The notes: generated by a model not told the origin, from the letters alone. A stretch of 64,000 nt of DNA from Streptomyces sp. NRRL F-5122 (GCF_001507435.1 NZ_LMWH01000245.1:19904-83903), one strand, 5' to 3'; shown: positions 35,755 through 46,238, counted from the stretch's first letter. A program made the numbers and translations.

Positions 35755-37092
35755 ATGTCGCAGATGCCCCAGTCGACGGCGCTGTCCAGGTGCCCCAGTT
35801 GCGAGGAGCCCCTCGAGTCGGGTGACCGCTTCTGCGGCGCCTGCGGGTACGACCTCTCGGTGGTGCCGGCCCCTCCGCCGGACACCCCGACCCTGACCAT
35901 GAACGGCATGGCCCCGCACCCCCGTTCGGAGACGGCCGCCGTCGACTGGCCGACCGCTCCCGAGGCGGGCGGCGTGAACACGCCGGCCGCGGTGCATCTG
36001 CCCTCCGACATCCAGGGCACGGACTCGGGCGGCTCCCAACTGCCCGCCACGACCCCGGCCAAGGGCGTGTCCAAGGGCGTACGGTTCGACCGCCCGTCGG
36101 ACGCCGACGACTACCACCTCGCGGCACCGCAGCCCGTCGACCCGCGCACCTCGGTCCCCTCGACTCCCCCCGCCGGCACGAAGGTCTGCGTGGCCTGCCG
36201 CAGCGGCCGGGTGGACAGCGACGGCTACTGCGAGAACTGCGGCCACGCACAGCCGCGCGAACGCGACCATGTCGAGCAGGAGCTGGACGCGGTCGCCGCG
36301 GTCAGCGACCGGGGCCTGCGTCACCACCGCAACGAGGACGCGTTCACCGTCTCCTCGACCGCGCTGCCCGACGGCTCGCCCGCCGTCGTCGCGGTCGTCT
36401 GCGACGGCGTCTCCTCGGCGACCCGGCCCGACGAGGCGTCGATCGCCGCCGCCGGGGCCGCGAACGAGGCGCTGCTCGCGGCGCTGCCGCTCGGCACGCA
36501 CCCCCAGCAGGCCATGCACGACGCGATCATCGCGGCGTCCCACGCAGTCAACGCGCTCGCCACCGAGCCGGAGACGGCCCAGGAGCACTCACCACACCAG
36601 AACGCCCCCGCGTGCACGTTCGTCGGCGCCGTCGTCACCACCAGCCTGCTCGTCGTGGGCTGGGTCGGCGACAGCCGCGTCTACTGGATCCCCGTCGACC
36701 GCGGCGCGTCCCCGGGCCGCCTCACCGAGGACGACTCGTGGGCCGCTCAGATGGTCGCCGCAGGCCTGATGAGTGAGACGGAGGCATACGCCGACGAGCG
36801 CGCCCACGCGATCACCGGCTGGCTCGGCGCTGACGCGTACGAACTGGAGCCGCACACCGCTTCCTTCAAGCCGGACCGGCCCGGTGTGGTGGTGGTGTGC
36901 ACGGACGGCCTGTGGAACTACGCCGAGGCCGCCGAGGAGATGGCCGAGGCGGTGCCGTCCGATGCCGAACGGCGTCCGCTGCACGCCGCCCAGGTCCTGG
37001 TGGGCCACGCCCTGGACGGCGGGGGCCACGACAACGTAACAGTGGCGGTCCTGCCGTTCCCGGCCCCGCTCCAGGGGGCAGGATCCGCCTGA
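35755..37092 (+). CDS. PP2C-family serine/threonine phosphatase with N-terminal zinc ribbons
   Basis: 445 residues, starting three bases after the pknG stop. Two zinc ribbons precede the enzyme: CPSCEEPLESGDRFCGACG (residues about 13-31) and CVACRSGRVDSDGYCENCG (about 144-162). The PP2C domain occupies about 175-440 with all metal motifs: SDRGLRHHRNEDAF, VVCDGVSSATRPD, VGWVGDSRVYW, VCTDGLWNY and GGHDNVTVAV. It should dephosphorylate Ser/Thr, and its immediate position after pknG makes PknG or its substrates the obvious targets. That pairing is inference. Confidence 0.9.
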   Translation: MSQMPQSTALSRCPSCEEPLESGDRFCGACGYDLSVVPAPPPDTPTLTMNGMAPHPRSETAAVDWPTAPEAGGVNTPAAVHLPSDIQGTDSGGSQLPATTPAKGVSKGVRFDRPSDADDYHLAAPQPVDPRTSVPSTPPAGTKVCVACRSGRVDSDGYCENCGHAQPRERDHVEQELDAVAAVSDRGLRHHRNEDAFTVSSTALPDGSPAVVAVVCDGVSSATRPDEASIAAAGAANEALLAALPLGTHPQQAMHDAIIAASHAVNALATEPETAQEHSPHQNAPACTFVGAVVTTSLLVVGWVGDSRVYWIPVDRGASPGRLTEDDSWAAQMVAAGLMSETEAYADERAHAITGWLGADAYELEPHTASFKPDRPGVVVVCTDGLWNYAEAAEEMAEAVPSDAERRPLHAAQVLVGHALDGGGHDNVTVAVLPFPAPLQGAGSA

Positions 37093-37211
37093 GGCGTGTC
37101 CCGGGGGACACACCCGGAGCCGGCGGGACCGGCCACGGGACCGGAGGGGACCGGTCCGCAACCAGTCATCACCCCACAGCGCTGGGGTTCTCGAGGGGGC
37201 TCGAAGAGGGC

Positions 37212-38558
37212 ATGGCCAATTTCTCGAAGTCGAACGTGCCGCAGTTCTCGGTGGACGTCTACCAGAACGAATACCTGCCGGAGGGCGGCCGCGAGGTCAA
37301 TGCCATCGTGACGGTGACGGCCACCGGGGGCGGCACGATCGGAAGCGCGTCCGCCGCGCCCCACCTCTACTCGCCGGGACGTGGCCCCAGCGCCGCCGTG
37401 GCCGTGATGGTCGACTGCTCGGGATCGATGGACTACCCGCCGACCAAGATGCGCAACGCCCGCGACGCCACGGCCGCCGCCATCGACACCCTGCGCGACG
37501 GTGTGCACTTCGCGGTCATCGGCGGCACCCATGTCGCCAAGGAGGTCTACCCGGGCGGCGGCCGGGTCGCCGTCGCCGACGCGACCACCCGCGACCAGGC
37601 CAAGCAGGCGCTGCGCAGGATCAGCGCGGGCGGCGGGACCGCGATCGGCACCTGGCTGCGTCTGGCGGACCGGTTGCTGTCCTCGGCGGACGTCTCCATA
37701 CGCCACGGCATCCTGCTCACCGACGGCCGCAACGAACACGAGTCGCCCGAGGACCTGAAGGCGACGCTGGACGCCTGCGCCGGCCGTTTCACATGCGACG
37801 CGCGTGGAGTGGGCACCGACTGGGAGGTCAAGGAGGTCACCGGGATCGCCTCGGCGCTGCTCGGCACCGCGGACATCGTCGCCGATCCGGCCGGACTGGC
37901 CGCCGACTTCACCCGGATGATGGAGACGGCCATGGGCAAGGAAGTGGCCGATGTCTCACTGCGGCTGTGGACCCCCGTCGGTACGGAGATCAAGTTCGTC
38001 AAGCAGGTGGCCCCCACGGTCGAGGAACTGACCGACCGTCGCACCGAGGCCGGTCCGCGCGCCGGGGACTACCCCACGGGCTCGTGGGGCGACGAGTCCC
38101 GCGACTACCACGTGTGCGTCCAGGTCCCGACCGCCGGGCTCGGCCAGGAGATGCTGGCCGCCCGGGTCTCGCTGGTGATACCGCAGGCCGGGGGCACCGC
38201 CCAGAACCTCGGGGCCCAGGGGCTCGTACGGGCCGTGTGGACCGACGACATGGTGGCGTCCACGTCGATCAACCCCCAGGTCGCCCACTACACAGGGCAG
38301 GCCGAACTGGCCCAGGTCATCCAGCAGGGTCTGGATCTGCGCAAAGTGGGCGATTTTGATGGCGCAACGGCCAAACTGGGCCGCGCCGTTCAGCTCGCGA
38401 GCGTCTCGGGGAACGCAGATACTGCGAAACTGCTTGCGAAGGTGGTGGACGTGGTCGACGCCGCGACAGGTACTGTGCGACTTAAGGCAAAGGTCACGGA
38501 AGCCGACGAGATGACTCTCGAGACACGGTCCACAAAGACTGTTCGTGTAAAGAAGTGA
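37212..38558 (+). CDS. VWA domain-containing protein
   Basis: 448 residues from the ATG at 37212 after GAAGAGGG. A von Willebrand A domain begins near residue 60 with a full MIDAS motif (VMVDCSGSMDYPP), a conserved Thr loop (GGGTAIGTWLRLA) and the LLTDGRNEHES loop. The C-terminal half is beta-rich and then helical (QVIQQGLDLRKVGDFDGATA), resembling the short repeat domain found in other YfbK/TerY-like VWA proteins. There is no signal peptide, so it acts in the cytoplasm, probably as a metal-dependent protein-interaction platform. Same strand and unit as pknG and the PP2C gene. Confidence 0.87.
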   Translation: MANFSKSNVPQFSVDVYQNEYLPEGGREVNAIVTVTATGGGTIGSASAAPHLYSPGRGPSAAVAVMVDCSGSMDYPPTKMRNARDATAAAIDTLRDGVHFAVIGGTHVAKEVYPGGGRVAVADATTRDQAKQALRRISAGGGTAIGTWLRLADRLLSSADVSIRHGILLTDGRNEHESPEDLKATLDACAGRFTCDARGVGTDWEVKEVTGIASALLGTADIVADPAGLAADFTRMMETAMGKEVADVSLRLWTPVGTEIKFVKQVAPTVEELTDRRTEAGPRAGDYPTGSWGDESRDYHVCVQVPTAGLGQEMLAARVSLVIPQAGGTAQNLGAQGLVRAVWTDDMVASTSINPQVAHYTGQAELAQVIQQGLDLRKVGDFDGATAKLGRAVQLASVSGNADTAKLLAKVVDVVDAATGTVRLKAKVTEADEMTLETRSTKTVRVKK

Positions 38559-38652
38559 CCTGAGAGTTCCGACAGCAACGAGCCCGGCCCCCGGTGGGTC
38601 GGAGAACCACGCCGGTCGTAGCGACCGGAGACGGAGAGGGGGAAGCGCCGAC

Positions 38653-39987
38653 ATGCCGACCTGCCCGAACGGACACCAGTCGGGTTCCGACGACTGGTGC
38701 GAGGTCTGCGGTCACCGTATGGCCGGTGCCGTACCCCCGCCGCCTCCACCGCCGCCCACCGCCGGCTACGGCTTTCCGCCGCCCGGTTCGGCCCCGCCCC
38801 CTCCGGGGCCCGGCGGCCGGCCCGGAGGCCGCCCGCAGTCCGCGATGCCGAACCTCGAGCCGGAACTCTGCCCGCAGTGCCGCACGCCCCGCGAGGGCGG
38901 CGCCCCGTTCTGCGAGGAGTGCCGCTGGAACTTCCTGACCAACACGGCGACCTCCTACACCCCGGCCGCCCCGCGCCCGCCCGCGCCCAACCCGGCGCTG
39001 CGCTTCCAGCAGGGCGGACAGACGATGCCGGGTCCCGACTCGTTCGACTACGAGCGGTCCAGGCCGTCGCAGGTGAACCGGCCCGCTGAACCGATTCCGC
39101 CGGGCCCGCCCTTCGGCGACGAGCCCTCCGGTCCCACGGGCTTCGGCGGTGCCTCCTCGCGTCCGTCCGTGTTCGGGAACGAGCCCCCGCGTCCGCCCGC
39201 CTTCGGCGGCGACACCTCGCCCCAGCCTCCCTACGGTACGGATCCCACGCGTCCGGGGCCGCCGCCCGGACCCGCCGCCGGCGGCCCCGGCGGTCAGCAG
39301 GGCGGTGCCCCGGGTGCACCGTCGGCCTTCCAGGGCGGTGCCCCGTCCGTGTTCCGGCGGCCGACCCCGCCCTCCTCGTCCTCGTCCCAGGGCTTCCCAC
39401 CCTCCGCCCCGCCGCAGCAGGGCGGTCCGTCCTTCGGCGGCGGTGACGAAGACTGGGTGATCTCTCCGCCGTCGAACTCCCCCGCGCCCGGTGCCCCCGG
39501 GGCCGGCGGCCAGGGCGGTGACTACGGCTTCCCGCAGCCCGGCGCCGCCCAGGCACCGCCGTCGCCCTACGAGCAGCAGCCGGCGACCTGGACCGCGACC
39601 ATCGGTCCGGACCGCGAGTACTTCATGGCGATGATGCAGCGCTCCGGTCCCGAGGCCGCCGGCCTGAACCTGCCCGCCTACTCCCCGGAGCAGCAGCGCA
39701 CGCTCACCGGCAACCAGATCACCATCGGGCGCCGCCGCCACTCCACCGGTGACACCCCGGACATCGACCTGTCCGTGCCGCCGGAGGACCCGGGCGTCTC
39801 GCACCAGCACGCGCTCCTGGTCCAGCAGCCGGACGGCTCGTGGGCGGTCGTCGACCAGAACTCCACGAACGGCACCACGGTCAACGGCGGTGAGGAGCCC
39901 ATCCAGCCCTTCGTGCCCGTGCCCCTGCAGGACGGGGACCGGGTGCACGTGGGCGCGTGGACGACGATCACGATCCGTCGCGGCTGA
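38653..39987 (+). CDS. FHA domain protein with N-terminal zinc ribbons
   Basis: 444 residues, ATG behind GAGAGGGGGAAG. Two zinc-binding segments open the protein (Cys4/His8/Cys16/Cys19 and CPQCRTPREGGAPFCEEC near 73-90). A long Pro/Gly/Ser-rich disordered region of roughly 240 residues follows. The last 90 residues are an FHA domain with its phosphothreonine-binding residues (ITIGRRRHS, GVSHQHALLV, NSTNGTTVNG). FHA proteins read pThr marks; GarA/OdhI is the known reader in PknG signalling. This protein lacks the GarA N-terminal phospho-motif, so it is a distinct adaptor rather than GarA itself. It ends the cluster at a strong terminator. Confidence 0.88.
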   Translation: MPTCPNGHQSGSDDWCEVCGHRMAGAVPPPPPPPPTAGYGFPPPGSAPPPPGPGGRPGGRPQSAMPNLEPELCPQCRTPREGGAPFCEECRWNFLTNTATSYTPAAPRPPAPNPALRFQQGGQTMPGPDSFDYERSRPSQVNRPAEPIPPGPPFGDEPSGPTGFGGASSRPSVFGNEPPRPPAFGGDTSPQPPYGTDPTRPGPPPGPAAGGPGGQQGGAPGAPSAFQGGAPSVFRRPTPPSSSSSQGFPPSAPPQQGGPSFGGGDEDWVISPPSNSPAPGAPGAGGQGGDYGFPQPGAAQAPPSPYEQQPATWTATIGPDREYFMAMMQRSGPEAAGLNLPAYSPEQQRTLTGNQITIGRRRHSTGDTPDIDLSVPPEDPGVSHQHALLVQQPDGSWAVVDQNSTNGTTVNGGEEPIQPFVPVPLQDGDRVHVGAWTTITIRRG

Positions 39988-40003
39988 GTACGGCGGCTGC
40001 TCT

Positions 40004-40039
40004 GCGCGTGCGAGGGCCCTCATGGGCTCTCGTACGCGC
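40004..40039. terminator. Stem-loop terminator at the end of the PknG cluster
   Basis: A 16-base stem (two G-T pairs) with a four-base loop, 16 bases after the FHA gene stop; it also faces the convergent methyltransferase gene. Confidence 0.8.
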
Positions 40040-40116
40040 AATCGGCGGGATCCGCTCACCGTGGCCGGCTGTCTCGGCGTTCGCGGCCCGCGTTCCCTGC
40101 GGCCGTGGCGCGGCCG

Positions 40117-41097
40117 TCACGGCAGCGCCCAGCGGTTCGGCCCCTCCGGGTCGTCCAGCCAGGCCCAGGAGCGGTCTCCGCTGACGGTGATCCCGAACCG
40201 CTCGCGTGCGGGCCGCCCCTCCCGCTCCCACAAGACGTACGCCTCGTACGGGTCCAGGCTGCGCTGCGTCAGGGCCAGCAGGAACCTGAACAGCTCGTGA
40301 CCGCGGGCCCGGGACGGCAGCCCGTCCAGGTACAGCGCCTCGGGCTCGACCCGCGTTCCGCCGCGCAGCGGCACGAAGTAGGCGGGCGTGCGCAGGAAGC
40401 GCCCCTCGGCGTGCCCGGCGCTCCCCACCCGCAGCGAGATGAGGCCGGTCGCGAACGGCGCGAGGATCCGCGCACCGGGGCGGCACTGCGCCGGCCACGC
40501 CGCCGGCACCGTGGTCGGCGCGCAGGTCGCGATGATCCGGTCGAAGGGTGCCCGCTCCGGCACACCGCGAGCGCCGTCGCCCGTGACCACGGCCGGGTGG
40601 TGTCCCGCGGCGGCCAGATGCTGCCGGGCCGACTCGGTGATCTCCGGATCGAGGTCGACGGTGGTGACCAGATCGTCACCGAGCCGGTGCGCGAGGAGCG
40701 CCGCGTTGTACCCGCTGCCGGCTCCGATCTCCAGGACGGTGTTCCCCTCCTCGACCTCGAGCTCGGTCAGCATCTGCGCCATCAGCGAGGGCTGGCTGCT
40801 GGAGGAGACGAGTTCGTCGCCCCGTACGAGAGTGGCCAGCGGGGCGTCCTCATAGGCGCCGCGCAGCCACTGCTCCCTGCGCCAGGGGTCGGGGTCGTCG
40901 CCCGATCTGCGCTCGTAACCGTCGGCGGCGCCCACGTAGTAGTACGGCACGAAGAGATGGCGCGGCACCGTCTCGAACACCTCCCGCCAGCCCGGATCGG
41001 TCTCCCAGACGCCGCTCGCATCGATCTCGCGCACGAGTTCCGCCCGCGCCGAGGCCGCGAGGGCCTCCAGCTCACGTTCAAGAGAGTGCGTGGCCAT
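40117..41097 (-). CDS. Protein-L-isoaspartate O-methyltransferase family protein
   Basis: 326 residues. The SAM-binding motif is NTVLEIGAGSGYNAALLAHR (about 135-155), followed by TTVDLDPEITESARQHL and the post-II motif FDRIIATCAP. The upstream VPRHLFVP and SSSQPSLMAQMLTELE segments are typical of PCMT proteins. Canonical enzymes are about 210-230 residues; this one has an N-terminal extension of about 60 and a C-terminal domain of about 80. It may therefore methylate isoaspartate in proteins or belong to a variant class acting on other substrates. It converges on the FHA gene. Confidence 0.85.
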   Translation of the reverse strand: MATHSLERELEALAASARAELVREIDASGVWETDPGWREVFETVPRHLFVPYYYVGAADGYERRSGDDPDPWRREQWLRGAYEDAPLATLVRGDELVSSSSQPSLMAQMLTELEVEEGNTVLEIGAGSGYNAALLAHRLGDDLVTTVDLDPEITESARQHLAAAGHHPAVVTGDGARGVPERAPFDRIIATCAPTTVPAAWPAQCRPGARILAPFATGLISLRVGSAGHAEGRFLRTPAYFVPLRGGTRVEPEALYLDGLPSRARGHELFRFLLALTQRSLDPYEAYVLWEREGRPARERFGITVSGDRSWAWLDDPEGPNRWALP

Positions 41098-41252
41098 ACC
41101 TCCACTGTGCTGCGGGAGACGGCCCGGGGGCGAGCCCCCCTCCCCGCGCCGGAATCGCGTATCCGCCCGTGGGACCGGTTGCCGTCGAGAGGGCGGGTCC
41201 CACGGGAGGGCGGGTCCTAAGCCTCGGGTCCTCGGTCTCCGCGTCTGAGACC

Positions 41253-41666
41253 ATGGAGCATGTGACAGAGATTCGGCGCGGCACGCTTCAGGAGCAGACC
41301 TTCTACGACCAGGTCGGCGGTGAGGAGACCTTCCGCCGCCTGGTGCACCGGTTCTACGAGGGAGTCGCCGAGGACCCGCTGCTGCGGGCCATGTACCCGG
41401 AGGAGGATCTGGGCCCGGCCGAGGAGCGCTTCACCCTGTTCCTGATGCAGTACTGGGGCGGTCCGACGACGTACAGCCAGAACCGGGGCCATCCCCGTCT
41501 GCGGATGCGTCACGCCCCCTTCGCCGTGAACCAGGCCGCGCACGACGCCTGGCTCCGGCACATGCGCGTCGCCGTCGACGAACTGGGCCTGTCCGAAGAG
41601 CACAGGACCACGCTCTGGAACTACCTGACGTACGCCGCTGCCTCGATGGTGAACACCCCGGAGTGA
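41253..41666 (+). CDS. glbO: Group II truncated hemoglobin (globin)
   Basis: 137 residues. It fits TrHb2/HbO proteins: HRFYEGVAEDPLLRAMYPEE with the B10 Tyr, the CD-loop LFLMQYWGGP, proximal His in RMRHAPF and the G8 Trp in HDAWLRHM. Such globins bind O2 and react with NO or peroxides. The ATG at 41253 is given; a GTG at 41262 behind GGAG is an equally possible start. Single gene, between convergent minus-strand neighbours. Confidence 0.9.
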   Translation: MEHVTEIRRGTLQEQTFYDQVGGEETFRRLVHRFYEGVAEDPLLRAMYPEEDLGPAEERFTLFLMQYWGGPTTYSQNRGHPRLRMRHAPFAVNQAAHDAWLRHMRVAVDELGLSEEHRTTLWNYLTYAAASMVNTPE

Positions 41667-41744
41667 GCCGGCGGCCGTCCGGCCCGCGGGCCGCCGGTGC
41701 ACCGGATTCCGGCCCGTCGTCAGCCCGGCCCCCGACAGGAGAGG

Positions 41745-42431
41745 TCAGCGGACGCTGACATCCAGGGCGCCGAGTCCCGCCCGGCGCACGGCGATCGAAC
41801 CGAACGGTGTGCGCAGCCTCAGCCAGGTGCCCGACGACAACAACGCCGGCGGCTCGCTGTCGGAGGCCTGCGGGACGGGCCGCAGAAAGCCGAGCGACTG
41901 CGCGGCATGCACCGCCCGCACCGGAAGCTCGGTGTCCCCCAGCGTGCGGGACCAGATCTCCCGGCCTATGCGGTCCAGGGCGACACGGGTCCGCTGCTCG
42001 GGCGCCAACTCCTCCGTGCGCGAACGGAATTCACCGACGGCCGCGGCCACGGTGGCCCGCAGGACGTCCGTGGCAGGCAGTCCCGGCCGGGGACGCCAGC
42101 CGCCGCGCGGCGGAAGGACCCCCGCCCACGGGGGCCCGGTGACGGCCGCCGGCACCTCGGCCGTCGCCGCCGCCTCGTCTACGGACTCCAGGAGTTCGCC
42201 CGCCGAGACGGTCACATCGAGCCGGGCCTCCAGCCCGTTCTCGTACGGCTTGGCGAGCCGCACAGCACGGATGGCGAGCACCTCGAACGACGGCGGGCGC
42301 CCGAACACCGCCAGCGTCTTCCCGGTCGCCTGCAGACGCACGGCGGCGCCGCGGTCGTAGTGGATCAGACGCGCCAGGAAGGCGGCGAAGTCCGCCGCCT
42401 CCCCCTCGTCGGCGAGATGGAGCACCGTCAT
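41745..42431 (-). CDS. Conserved hypothetical protein
   Basis: 228 residues. The ATG overlaps the thioesterase stop by four bases (ATGA), so it is the third gene of the ettA unit and translationally coupled. It is soluble, without signal or membrane segments. The N-terminal half is alpha/beta (VLHLADEGEAADFAAFLARL; LEVLAIRAV-like strand), the middle is Pro/Gly-rich, and the end is basic. I recognise no family or active-site motif. I believe the gene is real from its codon pattern and coupling. Confidence 0.72.
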   Translation of the reverse strand: MTVLHLADEGEAADFAAFLARLIHYDRGAAVRLQATGKTLAVFGRPPSFEVLAIRAVRLAKPYENGLEARLDVTVSAGELLESVDEAAATAEVPAAVTGPPWAGVLPPRGGWRPRPGLPATDVLRATVAAAVGEFRSRTEELAPEQRTRVALDRIGREIWSRTLGDTELPVRAVHAAQSLGFLRPVPQASDSEPPALLSSGTWLRLRTPFGSIAVRRAGLGALDVSVR

Positions 42432-42838
42432 GCGGCGACGGCCTCCCCCTCGTCATCCCGGTACTCCGTGAGGAACTCCCGTTCCTCGGCCGTGATCCTG
42501 CGCGGCCGTTGCGCCTCGAAGTCGAAGGGCACGATCACCGTCGAGGCCCGGACGTAGATCTGGTCCGGGTCCTTGACCTCGTAGGTGAGCGTGAAGGACG
42601 CGGCCTTGATGTCCGTGACCCACAGCTCGATGTCCACCGGCGCGTGCCGGTGGACCAGCTGCCGCTTGTAGTCGATCTCATGGCGCGCCACCACGGACCC
42701 CTGCTTGAACTGCTTGTCCGGGCGGAACAGGAAGTCGATACGCGCTTCCTCCAGATAACGGAGGAACACCACGTTGTTGACGTGGCCGTATGCGTCCATG
42801 TCCGCCCAGCGCAGCGGGCAGCGGTAGATGTGCCGCAA
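42428..42838 (-). CDS. Acyl-CoA thioesterase (4HBT hot-dog fold)
   Basis: 136 residues from a TTG at 42838; similarity to the family begins right there (RHIYRCPLRWADMDAYGHVN), and an upstream frame extension has no family character. The 4-hydroxybenzoyl-CoA thioesterase motif is present: the catalytic Asp in RWADMDAYGHVNNVVFLRYL, then EEARIDFLF. The enzyme hydrolyses acyl-CoA thioesters; the chain specificity is unknown. The start lies two bases after the ettA stop and the end overlaps the next gene by four bases, so the three form one operon. Confidence 0.87.
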   Translation of the reverse strand: MRHIYRCPLRWADMDAYGHVNNVVFLRYLEEARIDFLFRPDKQFKQGSVVARHEIDYKRQLVHRHAPVDIELWVTDIKAASFTLTYEVKDPDQIYVRASTVIVPFDFEAQRPRRITAEEREFLTEYRDDEGEAVAA

Positions 42839-42840
42839 GA

Positions 42841-44505
<1,665 letters not shown>

Positions 44506-44823
44506 GAGAAACCGTCCGGCAGCTTGAAATCTGGCAGTGGGCAGATACACCCCATCTTGCCTGACCGCCACCCCTGGACGGAAACCCGTTAGACGCGGGG
44601 GCGCTGACCTGGGGTTTCACCGCTGGCGACTATGGCTTCCTGTCACTGCCGGTTGCCGTCGAGCGCCCTCGGGCGACCTCGCCCGGCCCAGCGACGGCCC
44701 GGGAGCGATCAACAGGCAGTCGAATCTTCACCTGACGGTTGCGGTGAGCATGATCAACCACCTCACCCTCCGCGTGGCGCCCACGGGGGCAACTCCATCC
44801 CGCGCGGCATGGCGGTGATCTCG
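44506..44823. other. Intergenic region upstream of ettA
   Basis: About 320 bases between the ettA start and the beginning of the broken HAD gene. It must contain the ettA promoter. I see no supported gene or RNA. Confidence 0.5.
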
Positions 44824-45241
44824 GCCGGCCGGGTCGTCAGATCGTGTGGGCCGCCACCTGGATGGATGACGCGAACGAGGCGGTCGCCCCATACATCGGA
44901 CTGCCAAGGCTGCCCGTCGTGGAGTGGCCGGACGCCCTGGCCGACGACAGCCCGCGCGGCCTTCGCTGGACGACCGGTCATCCTGTCGAGTGGGCCAATC
45001 GCCGCCCATTCATCCGGGTCGGTGACGAGACAACTCTATGGACGGCCTCTGGGGCGCTGCCCAACATTCCGGTCCGTCGCTCCTCCATCGCGTCGACCCG
45101 ACCAAAGGGCTCAAAAACGCTGACTTCTCCACGCTCGCCAACCGACTCCGCATCCGTGCAGCGAGCTCATGGGCGGTCGTGGCCGATACCGTCGGTTTGA
45201 ACCATGGGGGTGGAAGCCTGTGTTGTACGCACACGAGGTGA
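44824..45241 (+). pseudogene. Truncated, frameshifted HAD-domain protein gene
   Basis: Two frames together resemble the C-terminal two thirds of a small streptomycete HAD protein. The first frame reads QIVWAATWMDDANEAVAP, then GLPRLPVVEWPDALADD and VEWANRRPFIRVGDE (44824 to about 45035). The match then continues in another frame as AAQHSGPSLLHRVDPTKGL and KNADFSTLANRLR (about 45038 to 45165). The N-terminal DxDG nucleophile segment is missing. A 5' truncation plus a frameshift near 45035 marks it as a relic. The exact borders are approximate. Confidence 0.65.
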
Positions 45242-45618
45242 TCCTGAACGAACTCGCGCAGGGGCTCAGACCGACGGCTGAGGGTGTCGAATGGTTCGAG
45301 GACCTTCCGGAGGATGGGCAACGCAAGGTCTTGCACGCGCTGGTGCTGTTCTGCGGGCAGGCACGTGCCCGGCAGGATGATGTGCCGGAGAGCATCGCGC
45401 GTTCTGGCGTTCGCCCGACTCACACGCCGGCAGTGATGCTTGCCGAGTGGCGCTTCGGGATGGAGCAGCTTCCGGCCTATGAACTCGCGAAGTTATTTCG
45501 CCTGCTCGTCAGCCTCTTCACCATCGCAGACACCCGCAGGCGGACGCATTGCGCCAAGAGGTGTGGTCACGAGTGGCACAATCTGCCAGATCCGCCACTG
45601 GATGCAGACTTGGGATAA
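45220..45618 (+). CDS. DUF5958 family protein with a TTA codon
   Basis: About 132 residues from the GTG at 45220 behind GGGGGTGGAAG; the frame is open to 45169. It follows the DUF5958 pattern: ILNELAQGLRPTAEGVEWF, LPEDGQRKVLHALVLFC, IARSGVRPTHTPAVML, LFRLLVSLFTIADTRRR and C-terminal CAKRCGHEWHNL. Function is unknown. Codon 92 (45493-45495) is TTA, suggesting bldA-dependent expression. It lies in a patch of broken genes and lower GC, so it may be accessory. Confidence 0.72.
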   Translation: MLYAHEVILNELAQGLRPTAEGVEWFEDLPEDGQRKVLHALVLFCGQARARQDDVPESIARSGVRPTHTPAVMLAEWRFGMEQLPAYELAKLFRLLVSLFTIADTRRRTHCAKRCGHEWHNLPDPPLDADLG

Positions 45619-45942
45619 TTATTGCCCTGAGCCTTCCTCGAGATCTCGGCCATCTGCGTCTTCGCCCCTCAGGAGCGATGGCGCTGAGCTAGCAGTGAGC
45701 CCTGACGGCTCATTGATCGAGCGCGACTTCCTTCACCTCACGACCTCTTCATCCCAAAACAACTCAGATGTCCGCTCGACCTTGACGTGGTACGCGCCTG
45801 AGCTGCTCCGATCACTCGCAGGCGTGCGGCTCTGCTCGCAGTTGTCCGCCGGCGTTGAGACGGACACTCGTGACTGCAGGTTTCCTCCGCTGGAAAACCC
45901 GATGCAGACGCCGGCTGCCGGTACGGTCATCGCGTCATCAAT
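45619..45942. other. Low-coding stretch in the accessory patch
   Basis: About 325 bases with no convincing gene; GC is lower than in the flanks and open frames here lack streptomycete codon bias. Confidence 0.45.
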
Positions 45943-46224
45943 ATGCAGGTACGCGGAGATCCGGGAAAGTCCATCACTCGTGCCCAGGTCGGACCGGAGT
46001 GGACGGACCTCTTTCCTGCGCTGGACCCGATGAACTTCCCGATGCTGTGGGCCTTGAATCCGTATGGGGACGCCGCCTTCAATGAGCGGCAGGTTCCTTT
46101 GCTGCTGGCAGAGCTTGATCGGCTTCCTGAAACCTACGGCGGTACGGGGCTGGAGCAAGCTCGGGAGTTGTGCCAGATTGTTCAGGCTGGTACACACCGA
46201 TACCTCTGGTTCGTCGGTGATTGA
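45943..46224 (+). CDS. Small hypothetical protein
   Basis: 93 residues from the ATG at 45943. The sequence is acidic and aromatic (VGPEWTDLFPALDPMNFPML, then WALNPYGDAAFNERQVPLLL and LAELDRLPETYGG), soluble, without signal peptide or cysteines. It has the look of small accessory proteins of streptomycete islands, some of which act as immunity proteins, but nothing in the neighbourhood (no toxin gene) supports that here. I do not recognise a named family. Possibly a fragment, because the patch is decayed. Confidence 0.5.
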   Translation: MQVRGDPGKSITRAQVGPEWTDLFPALDPMNFPMLWALNPYGDAAFNERQVPLLLAELDRLPETYGGTGLEQARELCQIVQAGTHRYLWFVGD

Positions 46225-46238
46225 TCGATCTTGAAAAA

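Noticed and set aside
40117..41097. Possibility that the isoaspartyl-methyltransferase-like gene is part of a modified-peptide (FxLD-type) cluster
   Set aside because: No precursor peptide or dehydratase gene is adjacent, and the neighbours are unrelated housekeeping genes.
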